Shown: in pieces, positions 15,882-24,108 of the stretch
Position numbering within the stretch: position 1 is the stretch's first letter
How the letters are laid out: every line of letters begins with the position of its first letter
Assembly: GCA_902766825.1 (NCBI GenBank)
Contig: CACXFB010000054.1
Coordinates: forward strand, 1 to 36,574
Direction: 5' to 3'
Source: an uncultured Lachnospiraceae bacterium
GTDB taxonomy: Bacteria > Bacillota > Clostridia > Lachnospirales > Lachnospiraceae
Length of the DNA stretch: 36,574 nucleotides
Notes under the pieces: model-generated
Told to the model about the DNA's origin: nothing
What the model saw: the letters and a program-made list of their open reading frames with translations, nothing else
Databases searched by the model: none
Position numbers and translations under genes: made by a program

Positions 15882-16778
15882 ATGTTTGAGAATTTAAAAG
15901 ATTTTAAGATTGTAGCAGATTCATCAATTAATGTTACAGATATGGATAAAGTAGATTTTGAAGCCGTGCCTTTAAAGATAATTACAGATGAGAAGGAGTT
16001 TATTGATGATGGCTCTATAGATACGAAAGAGATGCTTGAGTATCTTGATGCATATGAAGGCAAGTCAACAACTTCATGTCCTAATGTTGCAGACTGGCTT
16101 AAAGCTTTTGGTGATGCACAGAATGTTTTTGTAATTACTATTTCTTCAAGCTTGTCAGGTTCGTATCAGGCAGCTTTAATGGCTAAGGATATGTATGAAG
16201 AAGAACATGAAGGAAGAAGAGTTCATGTTTTTGATTCGCTTGCAACCGGACCTAAGATGTGGCTTATGGCAGTAAGAATCAAAGAAGACATTACCGCAGG
16301 AATGAAGTTTGATGAGATTGTAGAAGACGTAGAGGAATACGCTAGGAGAGTATGTCTTATGTTCTCGCTTGAATCTTTAAAGAATCTTGCTAAGAACGGA
16401 AGAATAACACCTGTTGTAGCGGCTGTTGCGGGAGTGTTTGGAATAAGACTTCTCGGAATAGCAACAAAGCAGGGAATAATAGATGCTATAGGTAAGGCAA
16501 GAGGTCTTAAGAAAGCTATATCAGGTTTTGTTGAGCAGATGGATGAACACGGATTTGAGGGCAAGAGACTGGATATTTCACATTGTGAGAATGAAAAGGG
16601 TGCTGCCATGTTAGCTGATGCAGTAAGACAGAAGTACCCGGATTGCAGAATTACAATAACGGATTGTACAGGTCTTTGCAGCTATTACGCACAAAGAGGC
16701 GGAATAATAGCAGGCTTTGAAGTAATTCCTGATACAAAGGAGAATACTGTGCCACAGACCGGAAAATGCTTTGCATAA
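15882..16778 (+). CDS. DegV-family fatty-acid-binding protein
   Basis: A 298-aa cytoplasmic protein of the DegV family. It opens with the family's KIVADSSINV strand, followed by a STTSCPNVADWLKAF block (conserved T-S-x-P lipid-contact motif) and ITISSSLSGSYQAA, all typical. DegV/FakB proteins hold a fatty acid for the FakA kinase in phospholipid synthesis; whether this one serves FakA or has another ligand is unknown, and no fakA is nearby. The ATG at 15882 is chosen because AAAGGA lies 8 bases upstream; an earlier in-frame ATG at 15861 lacks such a site. It stands alone between its own promoter and a hairpin at 16829-16870. Confidence 0.9.
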   Translation: MFENLKDFKIVADSSINVTDMDKVDFEAVPLKIITDEKEFIDDGSIDTKEMLEYLDAYEGKSTTSCPNVADWLKAFGDAQNVFVITISSSLSGSYQAALMAKDMYEEEHEGRRVHVFDSLATGPKMWLMAVRIKEDITAGMKFDEIVEDVEEYARRVCLMFSLESLKNLAKNGRITPVVAAVAGVFGIRLLGIATKQGIIDAIGKARGLKKAISGFVEQMDEHGFEGKRLDISHCENEKGAAMLADAVRQKYPDCRITITDCTGLCSYYAQRGGIIAGFEVIPDTKENTVPQTGKCFA

Positions 16779-16828
16779 ATATTTTTAACAGCTTATAAGT
16801 TTTTTTATAGTATGGATACTGATATTTT

Positions 16829-16870
16829 GAAAGGCTGCAATTAACTTTAACAGGTTAGTTGCAGCCTTTC
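16829..16870 (+). terminator. Hairpin after degV, probable terminator
   Basis: GAAAGGCTGCAA (16829-16840) pairs with TTGCAGCCTTTC (16859-16870); the stem extends inward by five more pairs including one U-G. The T tract after it is weak (CTGTTAGTTTC), so termination may be partial. Confidence 0.6.
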
Positions 16871-16890
16871 TGTTAGTTTCAAAAAAATAA

Positions 16891-16918
16891 TTGACGTATT
16901 AGAAATAAATGATATAAT
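16891..16918 (+). promoter_or_regulatory. Promoter of the metal-efflux operon
   Basis: TTGACG (16891-16896), 16-base spacer, TATAAT (16913-16918). Transcription should start near 16925, right at the edge of the ArsR-type operator. Confidence 0.75.
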
Positions 16919-16925
16919 AAAATTA

Positions 16926-16951
16926 AACATATGAACAAATGCTCATATGTT
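16926..16951. promoter_or_regulatory. ArsR/SmtB-family 12-2-12 operator
   Basis: The left half AACATATGAACA (16926-16937) and right half TGCTCATATGTT (16940-16951) are inverted repeats with one mismatch, separated by two bases. This is the form bound by CadC/SmtB/CzrA-type repressors. It overlaps the expected transcription start, and a CadC-like repressor is encoded as the third gene of the operon. Confidence 0.8.
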
Positions 16952-17002
16952 CACGAAAAGAAATGAGTAATTATATATATTATGAAAGGTATGGTAGATA
17001 TT

Positions 17003-17221
17003 ATGAAAAAGACTTATAAGATTGAAGTGGATTGTGCAAACTGTGCTAACAAGATGGAAGAGGCAGCAAAGAAGACTGCAGGAGTTGCAGATGCAACTGT
17101 TAATTTTATGACTCTTAAGATGAATGTTGTATTTGAAGAAGGAGCAGATCCTAAAGAGGTTATGCCTGTTGTACTTAAGAACTGCAAGAAAGTTGAAGAT
17201 GATTGTGAGATATTTTTCTAG
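17003..17221 (+). CDS. Stand-alone heavy-metal-associated (HMA) domain protein
   Basis: A ~72-aa ferredoxin-like HMA domain. The metal-binding CxxC is in VDCANCANKM and the fold is complete through DDCEIFF. Such domains are usually fused to the N-terminus of CadA/ZntA pumps; here the P-type ATPase that begins 12 bases downstream has none, so this protein probably delivers or senses Zn/Cd for it. The start is uncertain: the family usually begins at the MKKTYKIEV methionine used here (17003), while upstream in-frame ATGs at 16982 and 16991 have no better ribosome site. Confidence 0.85.
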   Translation: MKKTYKIEVDCANCANKMEEAAKKTAGVADATVNFMTLKMNVVFEEGADPKEVMPVVLKNCKKVEDDCEIFF

Positions 17222-17233
17222 AAAGGCTTATAT

Positions 17234-19183
17234 ATGAACAGAAAGCAGAAGATTATACTTTATAGAATCATTTTAACAATGGTGCTTTATGCGGTAGTTT
17301 TGTTGATTGATAATGATTTTGAACTCCATAAATATATCTCATTTGTGTTATATGTGGCTGTATATCTTGTTATCGGCTATGATATTTTAAGAAAAGCATA
17401 TAAAGGAATAACTAATCATCAGGTGTTTGATGAGAATTTTCTTATGGCAGTTGCTACAATAGGGGCTATTTTGCTTGGTGAGTACAGTGAAGGTGTGGCC
17501 GTTATGCTTTTTTATCAGATAGGAGAACTTTTTCAAAGCTATGCTGTCGGTAAGAGCAGAAGAAATATCAGTGAACTGATGGATATAAGACCGGACTATG
17601 CCAACCTTTATAAAGATGGTGAGGTAGAGAAGGTTGATCCTGATGAGGTTGAAGTTGGTTCAATAATTGTTGTAGGACCAGGTGAGAAAATTCCTATTGA
17701 CGGTGTAATAGTTAATGGAGATACAACACTTGATACAAGTGCTCTTACAGGTGAGAGTATTCCTACAGATGCCAAAGAAGGCAGTGAAGTTATAAGTGGA
17801 TGTATTAATATCAGCGGTGTAATTAAGATAGAGACGACCAGAGAATTTGGAGAATCAACGGCATCTAAGATTCTTGAACTTGTAGAAAGCTCAGGGCTTA
17901 GAAAATCTAAATCGGAGAATTTTATAACCAAATTTGCAAAATACTACACGCCGATTGTGTGCTACGCAGCTCTTGCTCTTGCACTGCTGCCACCTTTGTT
18001 TGCAAAATTTATTATGGGTGCTGATGCGCAGTTTGGAACATGGATTTACAGAGCGCTGACTTTCCTTGTAATAAGCTGTCCGTGTGCCCTTGTAATAAGT
18101 ATTCCGCTCAGCTTTTTTGCAGGAATCGGTGGTGCATCGAGTCAGGGAATTCTTATTAAAGGCTCTAATTATCTTGAAGCATTGTCAAAGACAGGCTGTG
18201 TGGTATTTGACAAGACAGGTACCGTGACAATGGGGGTATTTGAGGTCAGCGGAATACACCATAGCGATATGGAGAACAAAAAGCTTCTTGAATACGCAGC
18301 ACATGCTGAATGTTTTTCAACTCATCCTATAAGTAAAAGCCTTCAAAAAGCATACGGAGAAGAAATTGACCAAAGCAGAGTAAGTGATGTACAGGAGATA
18401 AGCGGATTTGGTATAAGTGCCAATGTAGACGATAAGAATGTTCTTATAGGTAATGCAAAGCTTATGAAGAGAAAAAGCATTTCCTTTAAAGATTGTCGTT
18501 CTGTCGGAACGGTAGTTCATGTAGCTATAGATGGCAGATACTGCGGACATATAGTTATATCAGACAGATTAAAGGCTAATTCGATAGAGGCAATGACACA
18601 GCTTGATATGTGCGGTGTTGAGAGAAAAGTAATGCTTACAGGTGACACAAAAGAGGTTGCCAATAAAGTTGCTAAGCAGCTTAGAATAAATGAAGTGTAT
18701 TATGAACTGCTTCCGGGTGACAAGGTAGATAAGGTTGAAAGGCTTCTTATGGAAAAGAAAAAAGGAGAGAATCTTATTTTTGTCGGAGACGGAATAAATG
18801 ATGCTCCGGTACTTGCAAGAGCCGATATAGGTATTGCAATGGGGGCACTCGGTTCGGATGCTGCAATAGAAGCGGCGGATATTGTACTTATGGATGATGA
18901 TCCTCTAAAGATTGCGAAGGCTATAAGAATATCACGAAAATGTATGAGAGTAGTATACGAGAATATCTATTTTGCAATAGGCATTAAAGTGTTATGTCTG
19001 ATACTTGGAGCTTTTGGAATGGCTAATATGTGGCTTGCTATATTTGCGGATGTCGGAGTTATGGTTCTTGCGGTACTTAACGCGATAAGGGTACTGTTTG
19101 TGAAAAGTTATCAGAATTACATGCAAACAATAGAAGATGGATATAACAGAAACGGAGAAAGTTATGTCGAAGAAAACAGCTGA
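17234..19183 (+). CDS. cadA: Zn/Cd-exporting P-type ATPase (CadA/ZntA type) lacking an HMA domain
   Basis: A 649-aa P1B-type ATPase that exports divalent soft metals. Visible motifs are TGES (172-175) in the actuator domain, the membrane metal site CPC (282-284), DKTGT (326-330, phosphorylated Asp), the HP dipeptide (364-365) and GDGINDAP (518-525). The last membrane segments contain the Lys (GIKVL) and Asp (FADVG) that mark Zn/Cd/Pb-selective P1B-2 pumps. Unlike most CadA proteins there is no N-terminal metal-binding domain; residues 1-70 go straight into membrane helices, and the HMA domain is a separate upstream gene. The 3' end overlaps the repressor gene by 20 bases. The symbol reflects family, not proven substrate. 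Confidence 0.93.
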   Translation: MNRKQKIILYRIILTMVLYAVVLLIDNDFELHKYISFVLYVAVYLVIGYDILRKAYKGITNHQVFDENFLMAVATIGAILLGEYSEGVAVMLFYQIGELFQSYAVGKSRRNISELMDIRPDYANLYKDGEVEKVDPDEVEVGSIIVVGPGEKIPIDGVIVNGDTTLDTSALTGESIPTDAKEGSEVISGCINISGVIKIETTREFGESTASKILELVESSGLRKSKSENFITKFAKYYTPIVCYAALALALLPPLFAKFIMGADAQFGTWIYRALTFLVISCPCALVISIPLSFFAGIGGASSQGILIKGSNYLEALSKTGCVVFDKTGTVTMGVFEVSGIHHSDMENKKLLEYAAHAECFSTHPISKSLQKAYGEEIDQSRVSDVQEISGFGISANVDDKNVLIGNAKLMKRKSISFKDCRSVGTVVHVAIDGRYCGHIVISDRLKANSIEAMTQLDMCGVERKVMLTGDTKEVANKVAKQLRINEVYYELLPGDKVDKVERLLMEKKKGENLIFVGDGINDAPVLARADIGIAMGALGSDAAIEAADIVLMDDDPLKIAKAIRISRKCMRVVYENIYFAIGIKVLCLILGAFGMANMWLAIFADVGVMVLAVLNAIRVLFVKSYQNYMQTIEDGYNRNGESYVEENS

Positions 19184-19538
19184 TTTAAAAGAGATAGAGT
19201 GTTGTGAAGTAAATCAGATTCATGAGGATCTGCTTGAGATTGTGGAAAGTGGAATGCCGGATGAAAATGAATTATATGATCTTGCAGAACTCTTTAAGGT
19301 ATTTGGTGATTCTACAAGAATCAGAATTCTGTTTGTGTTGTTTAAAAGTCAGGTTTGCGTATGCGACCTTGCAAAAGAGCTTAACATGACACAATCTGCT
19401 GTATCGCACCAGCTAAAGATACTTAAGCAGAACAAGCTTGTAAAAAGTATGCGTGTTGGAAAATCAGTGTTTTACTCATTGGAAGATGAACATGTGTACA
19501 ACATAATAGCCCAGGGAATGGAACATATAAGAGAATAA
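19164..19538 (+). CDS. cadC: CadC-like ArsR-family metal-responsive repressor
   Basis: A 124-aa winged-helix repressor. The recognition helix is in MTQSAVSHQLKIL. Two metal sites are visible: a thiolate set with C13/C14 near the N-terminus and C65-V-C67 in helix 3 (CVCD, as in CadC), and a helix-5 set D108-x-H110-x10-H121-xx-E124 (as in SmtB/CzrA/CadC). It should bind the 12-2-12 operator at 16926 and release it on binding Cd/Zn/Pb. The ATG at 19164 has GGAG six bases upstream; the in-frame ATG at 19137 does not. It is the last gene of the operon, overlapping the pump gene, so it represses its own synthesis. Confidence 0.92.
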   Translation: MSKKTADLKEIECCEVNQIHEDLLEIVESGMPDENELYDLAELFKVFGDSTRIRILFVLFKSQVCVCDLAKELNMTQSAVSHQLKILKQNKLVKSMRVGKSVFYSLEDEHVYNIIAQGMEHIRE

Positions 19539-19656
19539 ATATTTTAAGATGCAACCTGCTGCCCGATTATTACGAGATTATAGTAAAGAAATATGACATA
19601 CCTGTTTTTATAGGCGTGGTCAGAAATTTGTAGTAATAAGAAAATGAGTGAGAATT

Positions 19657-20298
19657 ATGATTGAGGAAAAAATTATTGATGCACTTAATGATATTGATGA
19701 TGATATGCTAGAAGAGGTTGACAGACGCAGAAATCCTAAGTGGCATCGAAATAAGACAATAAAACAGGTCGCAACTGTTGCAGCGTGTTTTGCGTTCGTA
19801 GCTGTTGGATTTTTGGCCGTTAACAGTGCTTTACATGGATTAGGTGGAAAAAGTCAAATGGCTGATTCTTCGTCATCGAAAGAGGATGGCAATAGAATAG
19901 TGGAAGTTGATTTGGGAGAAACAAATCATGATATAATAGTTATTGATAGTTTTGGAAAAAATAGTTCAGAACATTCGACAGTATCCGATAATTATTTGGA
20001 AGCAAAGTATTGCTTTATAAACGATGGTTACGTTACCTGTTTGATAGAGAGTTTTGAATATGATAATAAAACCATTACACAATGGCAGGAAATACGCTTC
20101 AATGAAAATCTGGAAGTATACTATTACAATGACAAACATGAGTTAAAGAAATCAACATTTGGAGAGTTATCGTTGGAAAAAAATGCAATATTTAAAGTAT
20201 ATTACGACAACATTGAAGTTGAAGATGATATCCTTAAAGATATTTCCGTTAGTAAGATTGTGATTATGAAACAAACTAATGACGATGATGCACAATAA
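19657..20298 (+). CDS. Single-pass membrane protein of unknown function
   Basis: A ~213-aa protein. Residues 1-35 are cytoplasmic and charged ('ALNDIDDDMLEEVDRRR'), a leader often seen in Firmicutes proteins of anti-sigma-factor-like layout. Residues ~36-60 are one membrane helix (VATVAACFAFVAVGFLAVNSAL). The extracytoplasmic remainder is mostly beta-rich and acidic, with no recognised domain. No ECF sigma gene is adjacent, which weakens an anti-sigma reading. Two starts are possible: ATG 19657 (AGTGAG just upstream) or GTG 19648. It stands between the metal operon and purC, with no clear promoter seen in the ~110 bases before it. Function not assigned. Confidence 0.7.
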   Translation: MIEEKIIDALNDIDDDMLEEVDRRRNPKWHRNKTIKQVATVAACFAFVAVGFLAVNSALHGLGGKSQMADSSSSKEDGNRIVEVDLGETNHDIIVIDSFGKNSSEHSTVSDNYLEAKYCFINDGYVTCLIESFEYDNKTITQWQEIRFNENLEVYYYNDKHELKKSTFGELSLEKNAIFKVYYDNIEVEDDILKDISVSKIVIMKQTNDDDAQ

Positions 20299-20392
20299 AA
20301 ATGTATATATATTATCATTGCGTTTTTGGACAAATAATATATAATGTAAATGTCACAGATAAGACCAATATCATGTAGTAAAGTGAGGTAAA

Positions 20393-21274
20393 ATGATGAG
20401 TACTAATGAAATTAAGCCTATCAAGGAAGGTAAGGTTCGTGAGATTTATGACAATGGTGATAGTCTCATAATGGTTGCAACAGACAGAATCAGTTGCTTT
20501 GATGTTATTCTTAATAATGAAGTAACTAAAAAAGGAACAGTTCTTACCCAGATATCAAAGTTCTGGTTTGATATGACAGAAGATATCATTCCTAACCATA
20601 TGATAACTGTTGATGTTAATGAGATGCCGCAGTATTTCAGACAGCCAAAGTTTGATGGTAACAGCATGATGTGCAAGAAGCTTAATATGCTCCCAATCGA
20701 GTGTATCGTAAGAGGCTATATTACAGGCAGCGGCTGGGAAAGCTATAAGAAGGATGGAACTGTTTGTGGAATAAAGCTTCCTGAAGGACTTAAGGAATCA
20801 GATAAATTACCTGAGCCTATATACACACCATCTACAAAAGCTGAGATTGGTGATCATGATGAGAATATCTCATATGAGCAGAGTGTTGCCCACCTTGAGA
20901 AGTATTTCCCAGGTAAAGGTGAAGAGTATGCTTCAAAGCTTCGTGATTATACAATAGCACTTTACAAGAAGTGTGCAGATTACGCAATTGAGCGTGGAAT
21001 CATTATTGCAGATACAAAATTTGAATTTGGTCTTGATGAGGACGGTAACATTGTTATCGGTGATGAGATGCTTACACCTGACAGCTCAAGATTCTGGCCT
21101 GCAGACGGATATGAGCCTGGACACGGACAGCCATCATTTGATAAGCAGTTCGCAAGAGACTGGTTAAAGGCTAACAAAGACCATAACTGGACTCTTCCAC
21201 AGGAAATCGTTGATAAGACAATAGCAAAGTATCTTCAGGGATACAAATTCCTTACAGGAAAAGATCTTGTGTAG
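20393..21274 (+). CDS. purC: SAICAR synthetase (phosphoribosylaminoimidazole-succinocarboxamide synthase)
   Basis: A 293-aa enzyme that joins aspartate to CAIR using ATP in de novo purine synthesis. The family pattern is clear: KEGKVREIYDNGD at the start, VATDRISCFDVIL, CIVRGYITGSGWESYKKDG, and IADTKFEFGLDEDG near the end. The length fits the long bacterial/yeast-like form that has a C-terminal extension (WTLPQEIVDKTIAKYLQGYKFLTG). GAGG lies just before the two adjacent ATG codons (20393 and 20396; either may be used). No other pur genes are nearby and no purine riboswitch is seen upstream. A two-way terminator follows. Confidence 0.96.
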   Translation: MMSTNEIKPIKEGKVREIYDNGDSLIMVATDRISCFDVILNNEVTKKGTVLTQISKFWFDMTEDIIPNHMITVDVNEMPQYFRQPKFDGNSMMCKKLNMLPIECIVRGYITGSGWESYKKDGTVCGIKLPEGLKESDKLPEPIYTPSTKAEIGDHDENISYEQSVAHLEKYFPGKGEEYASKLRDYTIALYKKCADYAIERGIIIADTKFEFGLDEDGNIVIGDEMLTPDSSRFWPADGYEPGHGQPSFDKQFARDWLKANKDHNWTLPQEIVDKTIAKYLQGYKFLTGKDLV

Positions 21275-21294
21275 ATATAATTTAATAAAAATAT

Positions 21295-21342
21295 AAAAAG
21301 TTCACCGGTTGCAGCTAAGTGTGCGGCCGGTGAACTTTTTTT
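21295..21342. terminator. Bidirectional terminator between purC and the ABC-F gene
   Basis: AAAAAGTTCACCGG (21295-21308) pairs with CCGGTGAACTTTTT (21327-21340), with T runs in both directions, between two convergent genes. Confidence 0.92.
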
Positions 21343-21350
21343 GAATAAAA

Positions 21351-23288
21351 CTATTGCTGTGACGATAACTCTTCCCATTGTTCGTAAAGCTCTTCAATCC
21401 TTTTTTCGTTATCAGAGCGCTCTGTGCTTAAAGGAACAAGCTTTTGTGGATTTGAATAATATTCTTCTAGTGCAAGAAGTTCATCTATCTCACAATTTCT
21501 TGTCTCTAGTTTTTCAATTTCTTCTTCAGTTTTTTTGATTTCATTTGCAAGTTTTCTTAGACGTGCCTGTTCTTCCTTACCTGCCTTCCAATCCTTTTTG
21601 GAATCGGAAATGGTAGAAGAATCAGCAGTGTCAGTAGGTGAAGCACCAGTGCTGTCATTGCCCGATAAATATATTGATTCAAGGTGCTCACGGTTTTCAA
21701 CATAGTAATCGTAATTACCTATATATTCTATAATTGTTTTTCCGGTAAGATCAAGGATGCGTGTCGCTGTCTTGTTGATAAAATATCTGTCGTGAGATAC
21801 ATAAAGGACAGTGCCTTCATAGTTGTTGATGGCGTCTTCAAGTATCTCTTTGGATGTAATATCAAGGTGGTTGGTCGGCTCATCAAGTATCAGAAGATTA
21901 GATGTCGAAAGCATAAGTTTTGCAAGTGAAAGACGGCCTTTTTCACCACCTGACAGGGCTGATATTTTTTTGAATACATCATCGCCTGTGAATAAAAATG
22001 AAGCAAGTACATTTCTTATACTTGTATTGTTCATGTCCGGGCGTTCATCGGATATTTCTTCAAACAAAGTATTGTCATCGTTAAGAACCTGATGTTCCTG
22101 ATCGTAGTATCCTATTGATACATTGGCACCAAGAGTAATTGTGCCGCTGTCAGGAGAGATAAGTTCGTTGATCATCTTAAGAATGGTTGTCTTTCCTGTT
22201 CCGTTATTACCGATGATTGCAACTTTTTCACCACGTTTTATCTCAAAGCTTATATCATTAAAAAGGTTATTGGTGTCAAATGATTTTGATAAGTTCTTAA
22301 CGGATAATACATCATTACCACTGACACATGATGGTGTAAGGCGTATCTTCATGGATGCGTCAAATTCTACAGGTTTATCAATAACGTCCATTTTGCCAAG
22401 AAGTTTCTCACGGCTTTCTGCTCTCTTAATTGACTTTTCACGGTTAAATGAACGGAGCTTTTCAATAACTTCTTCCTGATGTTTTATTTCACGCTGCTGA
22501 TTAAGATATGCTTTAAGTTCATTTTCTCTGACAGAAGCTCTTTTCTTGGCAAAGTCCGTATATGTACCGGTGTATAGATAACCGTTGCCGTTCTCAATCC
22601 CAAGAACTTTAGTTGCTACTTTATCAAGAAAATATCTGTCGTGGGCAACGATTATTACAGTGCCAGGATATGAAGCTATGTAGCCTTCAAGCCATGCAAC
22701 AGACTGCATGTCCAAGTGGTTAACCGGCTCGTCAAGCATCATAAGTGATGGTTTGGTAAGAAGAAGCTTTGCAAGCGCAACACGCATTTTCTGACCACCT
22801 GATAAAGAGTTAACCGGACGGTCAAAATCATCTTCACTAAAACCTAATCCTTTAAGAACACCCACGGCTTCACTTTTGCATGAGTAACCGTTTGCAACTT
22901 CAAATTCATGTGTGAGACGTGCGTAAGTTTTGTAGAGTTCATCAAGCTCACTGTCGGATGCATTTTTCATCTTAAGCTCAGTAAGGCGGATATCTTCCTC
23001 TAATTTCATAACCTCGCTAAAACAGCTCATTATTTCGTCGTATATTGTTTCGTCACAGTCATGTGACTGATGCTGTGCAAGATAACCTACGGTTACGTCG
23101 TTTGGAATAATGACCTGACCTGAATCGGCAGAAAGCTGCCCTGCAATAATTTTCAGAAGTGTCGATTTGCCGGCACCGTTAATTCCGACAATTGCAAGAC
23201 GGTCACGTTCATTTATCTGGAAAGATATATTGTTAAGTATATTTGTATCCAAAAAAGCTTTGCTAATATTTTGACATGAAAGAATCAT
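21351..23288 (-). CDS. ABC-F family ATPase (ribosome-associated, Uup/YdiF/YheS-like)
   Basis: A 645-aa protein with two ABC ATPase domains and no membrane segments. Domain 1: Walker A GINGAGKST, signature LSGGQKMR, Walker B MMLDEPVNHLD. Domain 2: Walker A GNNGTGKTT, signature LSGGEKGR, LILDEPTNHLD. Between them is the basic linker (~residues 235-310) typical of ABC-F, rich in Lys/Glu (KHQEEVIEKLRSFN). A C-terminal coiled coil (KLANEIKKTEEEIEKLETR onward) resembles that of Uup/YdiF. ABC-F proteins act in the ribosomal E site to relieve stalled translation, and some confer antibiotic resistance; which role applies is not shown. The ATG at 23288 begins the usual MILSCQNISKAF; upstream in-frame codons to 23375 have no family counterpart. 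Confidence 0.92.
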   Translation of the reverse strand: MILSCQNISKAFLDTNILNNISFQINERDRLAIVGINGAGKSTLLKIIAGQLSADSGQVIIPNDVTVGYLAQHQSHDCDETIYDEIMSCFSEVMKLEEDIRLTELKMKNASDSELDELYKTYARLTHEFEVANGYSCKSEAVGVLKGLGFSEDDFDRPVNSLSGGQKMRVALAKLLLTKPSLMMLDEPVNHLDMQSVAWLEGYIASYPGTVIIVAHDRYFLDKVATKVLGIENGNGYLYTGTYTDFAKKRASVRENELKAYLNQQREIKHQEEVIEKLRSFNREKSIKRAESREKLLGKMDVIDKPVEFDASMKIRLTPSCVSGNDVLSVKNLSKSFDTNNLFNDISFEIKRGEKVAIIGNNGTGKTTILKMINELISPDSGTITLGANVSIGYYDQEHQVLNDDNTLFEEISDERPDMNNTSIRNVLASFLFTGDDVFKKISALSGGEKGRLSLAKLMLSTSNLLILDEPTNHLDITSKEILEDAINNYEGTVLYVSHDRYFINKTATRILDLTGKTIIEYIGNYDYYVENREHLESIYLSGNDSTGASPTDTADSSTISDSKKDWKAGKEEQARLRKLANEIKKTEEEIEKLETRNCEIDELLALEEYYSNPQKLVPLSTERSDNEKRIEELYEQWEELSSQQ

Positions 23289-23401
23289 AATAATACAGTT
23301 CTCCGTTCCTTGTGTAAAATCATGCAACAAAAATGTTAGCATAAAATGAATATTTAGGCAACAATGTGCAACCATTATGTAGTAATTCTGTCATGCTTTA
23401 A

Positions 23402-23430
23402 TTGACTTTTATTTTTGCGTTACTTATAAT
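23402..23430 (+). promoter_or_regulatory. Promoter of rex
   Basis: TTGACT (23402-23407), 17-base spacer, TATAAT (23425-23430), ~36 bases before the TTG start at 23467. No convincing Rex site overlaps it. Confidence 0.7.
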
Positions 23431-23466
23431 GAAAAATAGCGAATTATCATGTCAGGGGGATATGTT

Positions 23467-24108
23467 TTGGAAAAACAGATTTCTAACGCTGTCATCAAAA
23501 GGCTCCCGAGATATTACAGATATCTTGGTGACTTGCTGGAGAATGATGTAGTGAGAATTTCTTCAGGTGAGCTTAGCAGTAAGATGAATGTGACAGCGTC
23601 ACAGATAAGACAGGATCTTAACAATTTCGGAGGCTTTGGACAGCAGGGATATGGATATAATGTTGAATATCTGTATGAAGAGATAGGAAAGATACTTGGC
23701 CTTGAAAAAAAGAATAACATGGTTATCATAGGAGCCGGTAATATTGGCCAGGCATTAACCAATTATACGGATTTTGAGAGACGCGGATTCATTATCAAAG
23801 GATTGTTTGATAATGATGTAAGTAAGATTGGAAAGCGTGTCCGTGGAATAGAGATTTATAAAGTTGATTTGTTGGAAGAGTTCATAAAAAAAGAAGACAT
23901 CAGTATAGCGGCAATTACCGTACCGAAGGAATATGCACCGAAGATTGCAAGCGATGTTGTAAAATGGGGCGTTAAGGCAGTGTGGAATTTTGCGCCGACG
24001 GATCTGTTGCTGCCGGATGATGTCCTTGTTGAAAATGTACATTTGGCAGAAAGCCTTATGCGACTGTCGTACAGACTCAACGCAAAACAAAGAGGTGATT
24101 TGTTATAA
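23467..24108 (+). CDS. rex: Redox-sensing transcriptional repressor Rex
   Basis: A 213-aa repressor that senses the NADH/NAD+ ratio and controls fermentation genes in anaerobes. The N-terminal winged helix (ISNAVIKRLPRYYRYLGDL; VTASQIRQDLNNFGGFG, a highly conserved Rex block) is followed by a Rossmann NAD(H)-binding domain (VIIGAGNIGQAL) and a C-terminal swapped helix (AESLMRLSYRLN). The TTG at 23467 is preferred since AGGGGG (23453-23458) lies 8 bases upstream; the in-frame ATG at 23449 would start before that site. It heads the cluster down to the CorC gene, and its stop codon overlaps the probable start of the next gene. Confidence 0.95.
   Translation: MEKQISNAVIKRLPRYYRYLGDLLENDVVRISSGELSSKMNVTASQIRQDLNNFGGFGQQGYGYNVEYLYEEIGKILGLEKKNNMVIIGAGNIGQALTNYTDFERRGFIIKGLFDNDVSKIGKRVRGIEIYKVDLLEEFIKKEDISIAAITVPKEYAPKIASDVVKWGVKAVWNFAPTDLLLPDDVLVENVHLAESLMRLSYRLNAKQRGDLL

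Noticed and set aside
16982-17002. Earlier starts for the HMA protein (ATG 16982 or 16991)
   Set aside because: AAAGG is one or two bases from 16991 and after 16982, so neither is well placed; the family normally starts at the MKKTYKIEV methionine.
19539-19656. A small RNA or terminator after the CadC gene
   Set aside because: No stable stem with a T run was visible by eye in these ~118 bases; nothing else is supported there.
20299-20392. Purine riboswitch or PurR box upstream of purC
   Set aside because: Only ~94 AT-rich bases; no conserved riboswitch core or paired PurBox pattern could be seen.
22123-22479. Plus-strand open frame inside the ABC-F gene
   Set aside because: Antisense shadow of well-conserved ABC domains; no ribosome site or recognisable product.
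23289-23466. Rex operator in the rex/ABC-F divergent region
   Set aside because: I found no TTGTTAA-like inverted repeat overlapping either promoter; only scattered AT-rich partial matches.
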